Shown piece after piece: positions 25,811-33,971 of a DNA stretch of 64,000 nucleotides (positions are counted from its first letter, which is position 1; each line of letters starts with the position of its first letter). A program made the position numbers and the translations under genes. The DNA lies in NCBI GenBank assembly GCA_965115885.1, contig OZ220479.1:1550001-1614000 (forward strand), read 5' to 3'. Source of the DNA: BD2-11 sp965115885. Its GTDB lineage: Bacteria > Gemmatimonadota > Gemmatimonadetes > Longimicrobiales > Gaopeijiaceae. The notes under the pieces were generated by a model that was not told where the DNA came from, did no database searches, and saw only the letters and a list, made by a program, of their open reading frames with translations.

Positions 25811-26847
25811 AGTCGGACGAGTACCATCGCAAGTTCGCCGACGCGATCATCGCACAGATCCGCGAAGGCACCGCGCCCTGGCAGAAGCCTTGGGGGCCGG
25901 GCGAGCGCGTGTTGCCCATGAACGTCGACACCGGCCGCGCCTACCGGGGCGGCAACAGCCTGCACCTCGCCGCCGTCCAGCAGCAGCGCGGCTACGACGA
26001 CGTGCGCTGGGGCACCTACCGCCAGATCCAGACTCGAGGCGGACAGGTCCGAAAGGGCGAGCGCGGGACCCGCATCCTCTCGTTTCAAGACAAGCGCAGG
26101 ATCGCCGTCACCGACGAGCGCGGCCGTCCTCGCAGGGACGCCGAGGGCAAGCGCGTCTACCGCCACGAGAAGCTCGCCGTTCCCCACATCCGCCAGTACA
26201 CCGTCTTCAACGCCGAGCAGGCCGACGGTCTGCCCGAGCGTTCGAACGCTCCGACCCAACCGCTCTGGAAGACCCACCGAGAGGCCGAGCGGGTGCTCGA
26301 CGACGGCGCCGCGAGCGTCCGCCACGTCGCCGGCGACCGCGCCTGCTACGACATCGAGCGCGACGAGATCGTGCTGCCCCGGCGCGGGCAGTTCCCCTCC
26401 GCCAACCACTACTACCAGACGGCGCTCCACGAACTCGGCCACAGCACCGGCCACCCGGACCGCATGAACCGCGACACGCTCGTCCAAGGGATCGAGAACG
26501 GGTTCGGGTCGCCCGACTACGCGCGCGAGGAGTTGCGCGCGGAGATCGGTGCGATGATGACCGGCGAGCGCGTCGGCGTCGGTCACGACCCGAGCCGGGG
26601 CGCTGCGTACGTCGAAGGCTGGATCCAGGTCCTCGAGGACGACCCGCGCGAGATCCGGCGCGCCGCCGCCGACGCGCAGAGGATCTCCGACTTCGTGCTC
26701 GTGCGACACCGCGAACGCGCGGCCGAGCGCGAACCCGTCGCCGCGTCCCGAGCGCCCACGCCCATGCCCGCGCTGGGACCCCGGCGGATCGTCGCGCCCG
26801 CGGCGCGCATCCCGGTCCCCGAGCGCAACATCGGCCCGAGTCGCTGA
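25807..26847 (+). CDS. ardC: ArdC-family antirestriction protein
   Basis: 346 residues. The N-terminal ssDNA-binding domain has QIREGTAPWQKPWG, then YRGGNSLHLA and KGERGTRILSF; the C-terminal zincin domain has TALHELGHSTGHPDR with HELGH at about 208-212 and a downstream EELRAEIGAMM segment supplying the third zinc ligand. ArdC proteins enter recipients and protect incoming DNA from restriction. The location at the end of the transfer operon is typical. The degraded copy at about 45690-46140 keeps HELGH. Confidence 0.88.
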   Translation: MKSDEYHRKFADAIIAQIREGTAPWQKPWGPGERVLPMNVDTGRAYRGGNSLHLAAVQQQRGYDDVRWGTYRQIQTRGGQVRKGERGTRILSFQDKRRIAVTDERGRPRRDAEGKRVYRHEKLAVPHIRQYTVFNAEQADGLPERSNAPTQPLWKTHREAERVLDDGAASVRHVAGDRACYDIERDEIVLPRRGQFPSANHYYQTALHELGHSTGHPDRMNRDTLVQGIENGFGSPDYAREELRAEIGAMMTGERVGVGHDPSRGAAYVEGWIQVLEDDPREIRRAAADAQRISDFVLVRHRERAAEREPVAASRAPTPMPALGPRRIVAPAARIPVPERNIGPSR

Positions 26848-26877
26848 AGCGACGAAGGAGACACGCCCCCAAGGAGA

Positions 26878-27771
26878 ATGATCGACCGACGGATCGAGAC
26901 GGACCCGCGCCCCGCCGCGCCACACAGCCGCAACGGCAGACGCATGCGGGACGGCCATCGCCGAGAATACGCCGCGAACCGGGCGCGCGGGTCCGTCTCC
27001 TTCCCCGAGCGCTGCGCCGGCGCGCTCGCCGATGTCGGCGTCCACGGAACCGTCTCGTTCCGCGATCTCGCCGACGCCCACTTCGGCGGGCATCCCTACA
27101 CGACCCGGCGCGCCGTCAACGCCTGGATCCGGGAAGGCATCGTCTCCGAAACCACCGCCGTCGGACCCCAAGGCAACCCGTTCAAGGTCGTCGGGCTCAC
27201 CCGCAGGGGCGTCGCCGAGGTCCGCAAGCTCGACGCCGTGCGCGCGATGGGTCCGCGACAGAAGATCCGACCCTCGCGCGGCCGCCCCTCCGAAGCCGCC
27301 CACGACACCGCCGTCTACCGCGCCTGCGTGCGCGAACGGCGACGCCTGCATGAGCGGGGCGCCACCGTCCGGCGCGTCCGCCTCGACTCCGAACTCAAGG
27401 GCACCGTCGCGCGCGCCAGCGAGACCGCGCGACGCAAGCGCGGCAAGCGCGCCGCCGACGCCGAACGGCTCCGCATCGCCCGCGAACTCGGCCTGCCCGT
27501 CGACGCCGACGGACGCGTGCTCCACCCGGACGCCCAGATCGAATACGTCGACGCCGACGGACGCGTCGGTCGGGTCAACGTCGAGGTCGTCTCCGGCAAC
27601 TACCGCGAAGCCGCCATCCGGGCCAAGGCCGCCGCAGGGTTCGCCCTGCACGCCAACGGGCCCGTCGCCGAGCGGCGCATCCGCTCGCTCGGGCTGAAGC
27701 TCGGCGGCAGCGAAGGCGGCTCCTGGCTCAAGGGACCCGTCGACCGCGATCCCGCCGCGCTCGAACTCTGA
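26878..27771 (+). CDS. Replication-relaxation-like/winged-helix protein
   Basis: 297 residues. A winged-helix region (ADVGVHGTVSFRDLADAHFGGHPYTT, then AVNAWIREGIVSETT and VVGLTRRGVAEV) is followed by a basic linker and PDAQIEYVDADGRVGRVNVEVVSGNYR, a nuclease-like motif seen in replication-relaxation proteins. AAGGAG precedes the start by about 8 bases. Its role may be in DNA processing; the absence of a standard relaxase makes it a candidate worth testing. Confidence 0.5.
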   Translation: MIDRRIETDPRPAAPHSRNGRRMRDGHRREYAANRARGSVSFPERCAGALADVGVHGTVSFRDLADAHFGGHPYTTRRAVNAWIREGIVSETTAVGPQGNPFKVVGLTRRGVAEVRKLDAVRAMGPRQKIRPSRGRPSEAAHDTAVYRACVRERRRLHERGATVRRVRLDSELKGTVARASETARRKRGKRAADAERLRIARELGLPVDADGRVLHPDAQIEYVDADGRVGRVNVEVVSGNYREAAIRAKAAAGFALHANGPVAERRIRSLGLKLGGSEGGSWLKGPVDRDPAALEL

Positions 27772-27790
27772 ACCCCGCGGAGGACCCGAC

Positions 27791-28105
27791 ATGCAACCTT
27801 GGAGGATCAGTGCGGGGCTCACGGCCGCCGTCGCCGGGTCGGCGTTGCTGGTCGGCGGATCCCGCCTCGACTACCTCGCGCCGCACTGGACGGCCATCGT
27901 CGCCCGCCACGGCGTGCCGCTCGCGCTGCACCTGACCCTCGCGCTCGCCGCCTTCGCCGCCGCCGTCTACGCCGTCGCGCGCGCCGCCGGACTCGCCGAC
28001 CTCGGACGCCGCGTCGATCTCGTCGAACGCTCGATCCGTCGGGGCGAGGTCGATCCCGAACTCGCCGACGCGCTCCGCAGGGACGCCGAGGGCGACTGGC
28101 CTTGA
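27791..28105 (+). CDS. Small membrane protein
   Basis: 104 residues with two membrane segments (ISAGLTAAVAGSALLVG and VPLALHLTLALAAFAAAVYAVARAAGL) and a charged C-terminus that may form a short coiled coil (LGRRVDLVERSIRRGEV). No family recognised. Its stop overlaps the TTG of the next gene. Likely a mobile-element accessory gene. Confidence 0.55.
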   Translation: MQPWRISAGLTAAVAGSALLVGGSRLDYLAPHWTAIVARHGVPLALHLTLALAAFAAAVYAVARAAGLADLGRRVDLVERSIRRGEVDPELADALRRDAEGDWP

Positions 28106-28506
28106 GCTCGAGGACAGGATCGACGACGGATCGCGCATCCGCCGAGGGCCTGCCCGCCGTCTGGCGGAGTCGGGCCAAGGCGCTCCGACGCTACGGGAGC
28201 GACGCCCCCGCCGTCGCGCTCGAACGCTGCGCCGACGAACTCGAGACCACGCTACGGGAGCGCGACGAGACCGGCCTGTCGCTCGTCGAGGCCGCCCGGG
28301 AGAGCGGCTACTCCGCCGACCACCTCGGACGCTTGGTCCGCAGCGGCAAGATCCCCAACGCCGGACGGCCCGGCGCACCCAGGATCGCGCGTCGGCACCT
28401 GCCCCGGAAGGCGACCGTCGAGCCGCGCCTGGCGCGGACGCCCCGGCGACGCCAGCTTACGAACAGGCAGATCGTGCAGTCCATCATCGAGAGGGGAATC
28501 GAGTGA
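28102..28506 (+). CDS. Helix-turn-helix protein next to integrase (excisionase-like)
   Basis: About 134 residues if started at TTG 28102 (TTGA overlap). The core GLSLVEAARESGYSADHLGRLVRSGKIPNAG is a MerR/excisionase-type helix-turn-helix, followed by a basic tail. Directly before the integrase and overlapping it by TGATG, it may direct excision. A relic of the same core (ETGYSADRLGRLF) lies before the second integrase at about 46605. Confidence 0.6.
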   Translation: MSSRTGSTTDRASAEGLPAVWRSRAKALRRYGSDAPAVALERCADELETTLRERDETGLSLVEAARESGYSADHLGRLVRSGKIPNAGRPGAPRIARRHLPRKATVEPRLARTPRRRQLTNRQIVQSIIERGIE

Positions 28507-29708
28507 TGGGACGCACGAAACGTGGTCGGCGCGGATACAGCGCCGGCGAATGGGGCCGGAACCGGGTCAGGGTCTTCCCCGACCCCAAGACCGGCCGGTT
28601 CCAGGTCGAGTGGCGTGAGAACGGACGCAGGCTGAGCCGGTCGCTGGGGCATCGCGACTGGGCTCGGGCGAAGCGGCAGGCGGACGAGTTCGCCGCCGGA
28701 TTCGCCGGGCCGGAGGCGCGCCGCAAGGCCGAAGCCGAGTCCGAACCGCTTACTCTGGGGACACTTTTCGACCTCTATGGCGATGAAGTGACGCCCACGA
28801 AAGGTGAAAAAGCTCAATACCACGACAAAGTGGCTGCGAACACGTTCCTGGGGCTCTTCGGGCGGAATCGCAAACCGGGGACCCTTTCCCAGAGGGATTG
28901 GGACCGGTTCATCCGCGAACGGAAAGCGGGCAGGGTCGGGCCGAGCGGCAGACCAGTGTCGGATCGCACCGTTGAGGACGACCTGAAGTTCCTGATCGCG
29001 GTGCTCAATTGGGCCGCGAAATCGAAGGACGAGCGGGGGCGCCCGCTTCTCGTCTCGAACCCGCTGAAGGGGCTCAAGAAGCCCAAGGAGAAGAACCCGG
29101 TCCGGGTCGTGCTGACCGAGGAGGAGTACCAGGCGCTGCTCCAAGTGTCCGGGAAGGTCGACTGGCGCTTCCGGGTCGCGCTCGTGCTCGCGCACGAGAC
29201 GGGACACCGCATCGGAGCCATCCGCAAGCTCCGGTGGTCCGACGTCGACTTCGACGGTCGGGCCGTCCGGTGGAGGGCCGAGCACGACAAGACGGGCCAC
29301 GAGCACACCACGCCTGTCACTGCCGAAGCGCTGTCCGTTCTCGAAGACGCTCTGGCGAAGCGCTCGGGCGCCGGGGACGCGCCAGTATTGTCCTCCCTGC
29401 GGAATCCCTCGGAGTGGGTGGATTCGTGGCGGACGCACGCCTGGTGGAAGAAGGCCGAGAGGCTCGCCGAGCTCGAGCCGAAGCCCCGCAGGGGCTGGCA
29501 CTCGCTGAGGCGGAAATTCGCCTCCGATCTCATGGACCTGCCGCTCACGGTGCTGTGCGAGCTCGGCGGCTGGAGGGACGTCAAGACCGTGCTCCGTTGC
29601 TACCAGCGCACCAACGAGACACAACTCAGGAAGGCGCTCGAAAGCCGTTGCAGGGACGAGCACCTGAGGATTGATTCGGAGGGGATCGAACAGCGGGAAC
29701 TCATGTAG
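28506..29708 (+). CDS. int: Tyrosine recombinase (ICE integrase)
   Basis: 400 residues from ATG 28506, the start shared with the second integrase. The catalytic residues are visible: Arg235 (ETGHRIGAIRKLRW), His332-x-x-Arg335 (WHSLRRKF), Trp356 (LGGW) and Tyr366 (VLRCYQRTN). The N-terminus has an arm-type DNA-binding region (VRVFPDPKTGRFQVEWRENGRR), and a core-binding SAM-like domain lies in the middle. It integrates and excises the element. The frame is intact. Confidence 0.9.
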   Translation: MGRTKRGRRGYSAGEWGRNRVRVFPDPKTGRFQVEWRENGRRLSRSLGHRDWARAKRQADEFAAGFAGPEARRKAEAESEPLTLGTLFDLYGDEVTPTKGEKAQYHDKVAANTFLGLFGRNRKPGTLSQRDWDRFIRERKAGRVGPSGRPVSDRTVEDDLKFLIAVLNWAAKSKDERGRPLLVSNPLKGLKKPKEKNPVRVVLTEEEYQALLQVSGKVDWRFRVALVLAHETGHRIGAIRKLRWSDVDFDGRAVRWRAEHDKTGHEHTTPVTAEALSVLEDALAKRSGAGDAPVLSSLRNPSEWVDSWRTHAWWKKAERLAELEPKPRRGWHSLRRKFASDLMDLPLTVLCELGGWRDVKTVLRCYQRTNETQLRKALESRCRDEHLRIDSEGIEQRELM

Positions 29709-29717
29709 TTGTTCCCG
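29694..29717. terminator. Inverted repeat across the integrase stop
   Basis: CGGGAAC and GTTCCCG are separated by ten bases and straddle the TAG stop. Only the left arm is kept after the second integrase. It could be a terminator or part of the attachment site. 29718-29890 shows no gene. Confidence 0.4.
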
Positions 29718-29891
29718 TAAGATCAAAACATACAATAAGATATGCTCCTGATGTCGTTTACCGTCCGACGTCGTTCCAGCCGGTAGCACCCGAAGCGGGT
29801 CGTGGAGGTAACAACAACCTCCAACACCGGGAAAGCTACCAGCGGTCGCGAAGCGAACGACGAGAGCACCGGCCGTCTCCGCCGGGTAATG

Positions 29892-29945
29892 GCAGCGAGT
29901 TTGATACTGACGCTGATCTCCCTCGGGTGGCTTGACCCAGGTAGT
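29892..29945 (+). mobile_element. Relic of an IS110 element A-type left end
   Basis: GGCAGCGAGTTTGATACTG followed by CCCTCGGGTGGCTTGACCCAGG matches the left ends at 4749 and 56854. Only about 54 bases remain. Confidence 0.6.
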
Positions 29946-29954
29946 GGCAGAACG

Positions 29955-30415
29955 TGACCACTGGCAGCGAGCCTACCAGGGTCGAGGACGTTCGGAGACT
30001 CCGGCACGTGCCACACGCGAAAGCTGAAGGATGAACCCAGGAAGGCCGCGAGCCGATTTGAGCGCGGCAGTCTCCGATTTGGAAACCCGACGCGAGCCCG
30101 AACGGCTCCGGCGGTGGCCCTGTCCGGGGCGGATGACGGGAAGAGGTCCTTCCTCCGCACCGGGAGGCGGTGCACTTCCTTGGGCGAGAGGTCGGGAAAA
30201 AAGCACGGCCTCCGGCGTCTGAAGCGACGAGTCACGGGCCTTCCGAGCGTGAGGGCGTGGTCTCGTACGTAAGCCGGGCGCGGGAAAATCGCACGTCCGG
30301 TTTGATGGGCGGGGGGCTGGAAACGCGGCCATGGGAGTCGGCTTGGAGGACCGGAGCGAAAGCTGACCGGAGCAACTCCACTGGACCCTGCAGCTGGTGC
30401 ACCAGCCCCCGACCC
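29955..30415 (+). ncRNA. Group II intron-like 3' fragment (domain V/VI)
   Basis: The stretch 30272-30303 has the shape of intron domain V: AGCCGGGCGCGG, loop GAAA-like, then CGCACGTCCGGTTT, including the AGC triad. It is followed by GGGCGGGGGGCTGG, which can pair with CCAGCCCCCGACCC (30402-30415) at the probable 3' end. Related copies are at 30840, 41034 and 44516. No reverse transcriptase is present. Identification rests on domain V likeness. Confidence 0.55.
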
Positions 30416-30516
30416 GAGATTGGAACCTTGACTGACACTCTAGGGATCGGTCGCCATCTATGGAGGATGCTCGGCCCAAACGGGGCTGAGGAACATCTCG
30501 GCAAGGAGTGGTGAGA

Positions 30517-30728
30517 ATGGACAGGAAGAAGCGCGGAACGCTGGTCAAGCTGTTCGGGATACTGGCCATCTTGGCGTTGAGTGCGGTGCAGTCGCCACCG
30601 TCGGCTCTATGGCGACGACGACCAGCCATAGCAAGCCCTGCGGGGGCTCGGCGGGGTGTTGGGCCTGCGCGTATCACGGTTGCGTCGTGTCCTACTGCAA
30701 CGGCGAGATGCACGCCACCTGCCTGTAA
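30517..30728 (+). pseudogene. Cys-rich secreted peptide, copy 1 (frameshifted)
   Basis: The leader MDRKKRGTLVKLFGILAIL is identical to that of copy 2, with AAGGAG before the ATG. Two extra bases near 30605, plus one extra codon, shift the frame before the cysteine core, so the six-cysteine end (ending in HATCL, TAA 30726-30728) is not read in frame. It is the upstream member of a 769-bp tandem repeat. Confidence 0.7.
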
Positions 30729-30839
30729 GCAGGCTCGGTTCGCGAGCAAGCTGCCGCGGTGCACCGGGGTCGTCGCAGGCCGACGACTCGGGCGGAGCAA
30801 GGTTGTTGGTTGCAGCGGTGCATGGCCAAGCGGTTGGAG

Positions 30840-31185
30840 TGGCGCGGCGGACTCCGACTTGGGGAGCCCGACGCGAGTCCGAATGGCTCCGGCGGTGGCT
30901 CTGTCCGGGGCGGATGACGATAACCGGGAGGCGGTGCACTTCCTTGGGCGAGAGGTCGGGAGAAGAGTACGGCCTCCGGCGCCTGAAGCGACGGGTCACG
31001 GGCCTTCCGAGCGCGAAGGCGTGACCTCGTACGTAACGTAAGCCGGGTGCGGGAAAATCGCACGCACGCGGTTGATAGACGGGGGCTGGAAACGCGGCCA
31101 TGGAGTCGGCCTTTAGAGGTCCGGAGCGAAAGCTAACCGGAGCAACCCCACCGGACCCTGCCGCTGGTGCGCCAGTCCCCGACCC
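30840..31185 (+). ncRNA. Group II intron-like 3' fragment, second copy
   Basis: It repeats 30060-30415 with changes; the domain V-like region (31040-31073) is damaged on its 3' side (CGCACGCACGCGG). It ends with GCCAGTCCCCGACCC at 31171-31185, just before the promoter of the next peptide gene. Confidence 0.5.
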
Positions 31186-31200
31186 GACCAAGACTGGACC

Positions 31201-31230
31201 TTGACACTTCCAGGGATCGGTCGCCATCAT
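31201..31230 (+). promoter_or_regulatory. Promoter of peptide copy 2
   Basis: TTGACA (31201-31206) and CATCAT (31225-31230) are separated by 18 bases. The same block before copy 4 reads TTGACA and CATTAT with 17 bases. Conservation over about 100 bases upstream of the peptide genes supports it. Confidence 0.5.
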
Positions 31231-31285
31231 GGAGGATGCTCGGCTCAAACGGGGCTGAGGGACATCTCGGCAGGGAGTGGTGAGA

Positions 31286-31492
31286 ATGGACAGGAAGAAG
31301 CGCGGAACGCTAGTCAAGCTGTTCGGGATACTGGCCATCTTGGCGTTGAGTGCGGTGCAGTCGCCACCGTCGACTATGGCGACGACCAGCCATAGCAAGC
31401 CCTGCGGGGGCTCGGCGGGGTGTTGGGCCTGCGCGTATCACGGTTGCGTCGTGTCCTACTGCGACGGCCACTGGTCCGTCACCTGTCTGTAA
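31286..31492 (+). CDS. Cys-rich secreted peptide, copy 2 (intact)
   Basis: 68 residues; ATG 31286 follows AGGGAG by eight bases. A basic start and hydrophobic leader (LVKLFGILAILALSAVQS) precede a short linker and a core with six cysteines spaced C-x5-C-x2-C-x4-C-x4-C-x7-C-L, the last being the penultimate residue. Copies 3 and 4 keep exactly this spacing while other residues vary, which indicates selection on the cysteine pattern. The propeller gene begins 21 bases after the stop. The plan recalls the NVEALA peptides that neighbour six-bladed propeller proteins in Bacteroidota, but no sequence family is assigned. Confidence 0.75.
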   Translation: MDRKKRGTLVKLFGILAILALSAVQSPPSTMATTSHSKPCGGSAGCWACAYHGCVVSYCDGHWSVTCL

Positions 31493-31513
31493 GACGACGG
31501 AGGAAATATCGCG

Positions 31514-31890
31514 ATGACACGGTGGTGGACAACTCTCGTGTCTACGGTATGTGCACTCGGTACTCCATGTGGTGCACAGGAGACCCTCTATGAGGGTGAG
31601 GTTGTGGAGGCGTTGTTGCTCTCGGACGGTACGGTTGCGGTCGCCGAAGAGGATCGGTTACTTCTCGTCCGCCCCAGCGGGCAGACCATCGTCGTCGACG
31701 GTTCGTTCGAATCGGTGACGCGTGTTGCACACGCGACAGGTGGCGGCGTCGTAGTGTGGGACGACTCTTCGCAAACCGCCTTCGTGGTTCGCCTCAATGG
31801 CGTCGAAACACGCGCTGTCTCATTTGCCGATTCCAAACTTAGAGCTAGTGTTGCGTCCTGGAAGTTCATTGATGTTTTAGCGGATGTTCG
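31514..31890 (+). pseudogene. Beta-propeller protein, N-terminal part only
   Basis: ATG 31514 is preceded by GGAGGAAA. A signal peptide (VSTVCALGTPCGAQ) leads into blades: VVEALLLSDGTVAVAEEDRLLLVRPSGQ and THVA-like ATGGGVVVWDDSSQTAFVV. It matches the first 125 residues of the protein at 43121-44218 and then diverges near 31890, cut before the IS3 element at 31949. It lies directly after peptide copy 2 and was probably co-transcribed with it. Confidence 0.7.
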
Positions 31891-32015
31891 GTATGGTATC
31901 TCGTCGTCCACCTGTCCAGCAGAGGAGAAGAGACCATGCCCCGAGGACTGAGGTGGTCCCAGTTTTTTGGACAGGCCGTTAAGGTGTACTCCCGTACCCG
32001 AGAGGAGGCACTGAA

Positions 32016-32300
32016 GTGGCCAGGAGAAGACGGAGATTCACCCCGCAGTTCAAGGCCCGGGTGGCCCTCGAGGCGATCCAGGAGCGCGACAGCGTCCAGG
32101 CGATCGCCCGCCGCCACGAGCTCCATCCCAACCAGGTGAGCCTGTGGAAGCGGCAGTTGCTCGGCGCCGCCCCGGGCGTGTTCGACCCCGGCGCGCAGAA
32201 GCGCGTCAAGGAGCGCGACGCCACGATCCACGATCTCCACGCGAAGATCGGGGAGCTGACCGTCGAGCGGGATTTTTTTCGGCACGGGTTGCGGGGCTGA
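32016..32300 (+). CDS. IS3-family OrfA
   Basis: 94 residues. RRRRRFTPQFKARVALEAIQ and SVQAIARRHELHPNQVSLWKRQ form the helix-turn-helix of IS3 OrfA, followed by a leucine-zipper-like helix (IHDLHAKIGELTVERDFF). It ends just after a run of seven T (about 32274-32280), the likely site of -1 ribosomal frameshifting into orfB. Confidence 0.88.
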   Translation: MARRRRRFTPQFKARVALEAIQERDSVQAIARRHELHPNQVSLWKRQLLGAAPGVFDPGAQKRVKERDATIHDLHAKIGELTVERDFFRHGLRG

Positions 32301-32320
32301 CCCGGGCCGAGCGCCGACGG

Positions 32321-33136
32321 ATGATCCAGCGGGACGGCCCGATGGCGCTGGCGAAGCAATGCGCGCTGGTGGGCGTGAGCCGGTCGTCGCTGTACTACGA
32401 GCCGAAGGGCGAGAGCGAGGACGGCTTCGCTCTCATGCGTCGCATGGATCAGCTCCACATGGACTACCCGTTCTACGGGAGTCGGCAGATGGCGCGCCAC
32501 CTTCGGCGCGAGGGGACGACGGTCGGCAGACACCGGGTCCGCCGGCTGATGCGGAAGATGGGGATCGAGGCGATCTACCGGCGTCCGAGGACGAGCGCGG
32601 CGAGCCCGGAACACCGGGTGTTTCCGTATCTGCTGCGCGACGTCGAGGTCTCGCGGGCGGACCACGTGTGGTGCGCGGACATCACCTATGTGCCTGTGTC
32701 CCGCGGGTTTTTCTACTTGGTCGCGGTGATGGACTGGGCGACCCGCCACGTGCTGGCGTGGGAGCTGTCGAACACGATGGACGCGTCGTTCTGCGTGAGC
32801 GCGCTGGACGAAGCGCTGGGCTCAGGGAGGCCGGAGATCTTCAACACCGACCAGGGCTCGCAGTTCACGAGCGAGGCGTTCGCCGAGCGGGTCCTGAGGG
32901 CGGACGTTCGGTTCTCGATGGACGGGCGGGGACGGTACCTGGACAACATCTTCATCGAGCGGTTGTGGAGGTCGCTGAAGTACGAGGCGGTCTATCTGCG
33001 AGAGCTCGAGGACGGGGCCGCGGCTCGGCGGGTCATCGGGGGCTGGATGGACTTCTACAACGAAGTCCGCCCGCACTCGGCGTTGGACGGGCGGACGCCT
33101 GGCGAGGCGTACCGCGAGGGCGTGGGCGTGGAATGA
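32321..33136 (+). CDS. IS3-family OrfB (DDE integrase domain)
   Basis: The frame joins OrfA by -1 shift; an internal ATG at 32321 (MIQRDGP) could start OrfB alone. It has the HTH_21 region (YPFYGSRQMARHLRR) and the rve DDE residues: VWCADITYVPV (Asp), EIFNTDQGSQFTS (Asp) and NIFIERLWRSLKYEAVY (Glu). The C-terminus ends in GEAYREGVG. Intact, so this element could be active. Confidence 0.88.
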   Translation: MIQRDGPMALAKQCALVGVSRSSLYYEPKGESEDGFALMRRMDQLHMDYPFYGSRQMARHLRREGTTVGRHRVRRLMRKMGIEAIYRRPRTSAASPEHRVFPYLLRDVEVSRADHVWCADITYVPVSRGFFYLVAVMDWATRHVLAWELSNTMDASFCVSALDEALGSGRPEIFNTDQGSQFTSEAFAERVLRADVRFSMDGRGRYLDNIFIERLWRSLKYEAVYLRELEDGAAARRVIGGWMDFYNEVRPHSALDGRTPGEAYREGVGVE

Positions 33137-33201
33137 GCGAGTCCGGACCGTTGGGAGGGACGTGGTCGGAACCGGCGAACCGGCGGCAGGGGTCGTCAGG
33201 G

Positions 33202-33971
33202 GCGACGCGGCACCGGTTGCCTCGGTTTCGCCGACGGGCAGTCTTTTCCAATGCGGTGATGAGCCCGAACCAGAGGGAGCTTCGGGGGAGGAAGAGGTCT
33301 GGCTCCGAGACTGGTGGCGGTTGATCGGGGAAGCATCGTTAGGTCCCGGAGCGTGGAAGCGCAACGGGAGGGTTGGCGGAGGCACGCCTTGCCTCAGGTG
33401 CTTTGCACCTTCCCTCGTCCGAGGACCGATTCCCCGAGCGGTCCGGCGGACGGGTGCGGCTGGCCCTCGAACGCTCGAACGGTGGAGGCGACATCGCATG
33501 AGACCAACGCCCGGTTGGGTGCCTAATACGATGTTCTTCCAACGCTTCAGTCCCGCCCCGTCTGCCGAGGCGGCCCGAAAACGGAGGGTGCGGGGGGAAA
33601 TCAACCCCGGCGGGAGGGTGTGGGCCTCCCTGCCCGGTCGAGTTCCCAGCCCGCGAGGATCCGCCTCGCCGCCCTCGGAAGCGTGGAAGCGCTCGAGGCC
33701 CGGACCCTCACGCCGGGGGGACCGGCGCCGCGACCACGAGCCACGGCTCCGAACTCGTTCGCCGGTCCGGTCCGCGTGTCCTGCGCCCAAGCGGATCCCC
33801 CCGGCTCCACCCGTCGGAATCCGCCGAGGGGTCGGTCCGGGCGAAGGCGAAGCGGTAGCTTCGGCGGACATTTTCGACGACGGCATGTCCTTTCGGGAAC
33901 GTCCGTTGCGGCGACGCTGCCCATCGGTTCAAGCTCGACGCGAGAGCGTCCGCTCCCTGTCCGTCGGCAGG
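33202..33971. other. 770 bases without a recognised gene
   Basis: Open frames exist on both strands as expected in GC-rich DNA, but none shows a domain, a ribosome-binding site or low-complexity-free coding character that I can support. It may hold the right end of the IS3 element and the 3' end of the following transposon. Confidence 0.5.

Larger units (their letters stand above)
12352..29717 (+). mobile_element. Integrative conjugative element (ICE I), VirB/Trb type
   Basis: A divergent repressor (12352-13053) marks the left side and a tyrosine integrase (28506-29708) the right side. Between them lies a T4SS operon (VirB2, B3, B4, B9, B10, B5, B6, B8), VirD4, VirB11, ArdC and accessory genes. 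Degraded relatives of both ends occur at 45374-47921 and 50476-53609. Exact attachment sites were not found; both integrase genes are followed by or contain CGAACAGCGGGAACTC near their 3' side (29687-29702 and 47939-47954), a candidate att core. VirB4 is frameshifted and a relaxase was not recognised, so autonomous transfer is doubtful. Confidence 0.75.
31949..33201 (+). mobile_element. IS3-family element
   Basis: The left end begins TGAGGTGGTCCC at 31949, a motif repeated inverted at 35512-35523 and degenerate at 8530. It contains orfA and orfB with a T7 run for frameshifting. The right end is placed near 33201 only because the second copy (36421) stays similar up to that point; a matching right inverted repeat was not found. 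Confidence 0.65.
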
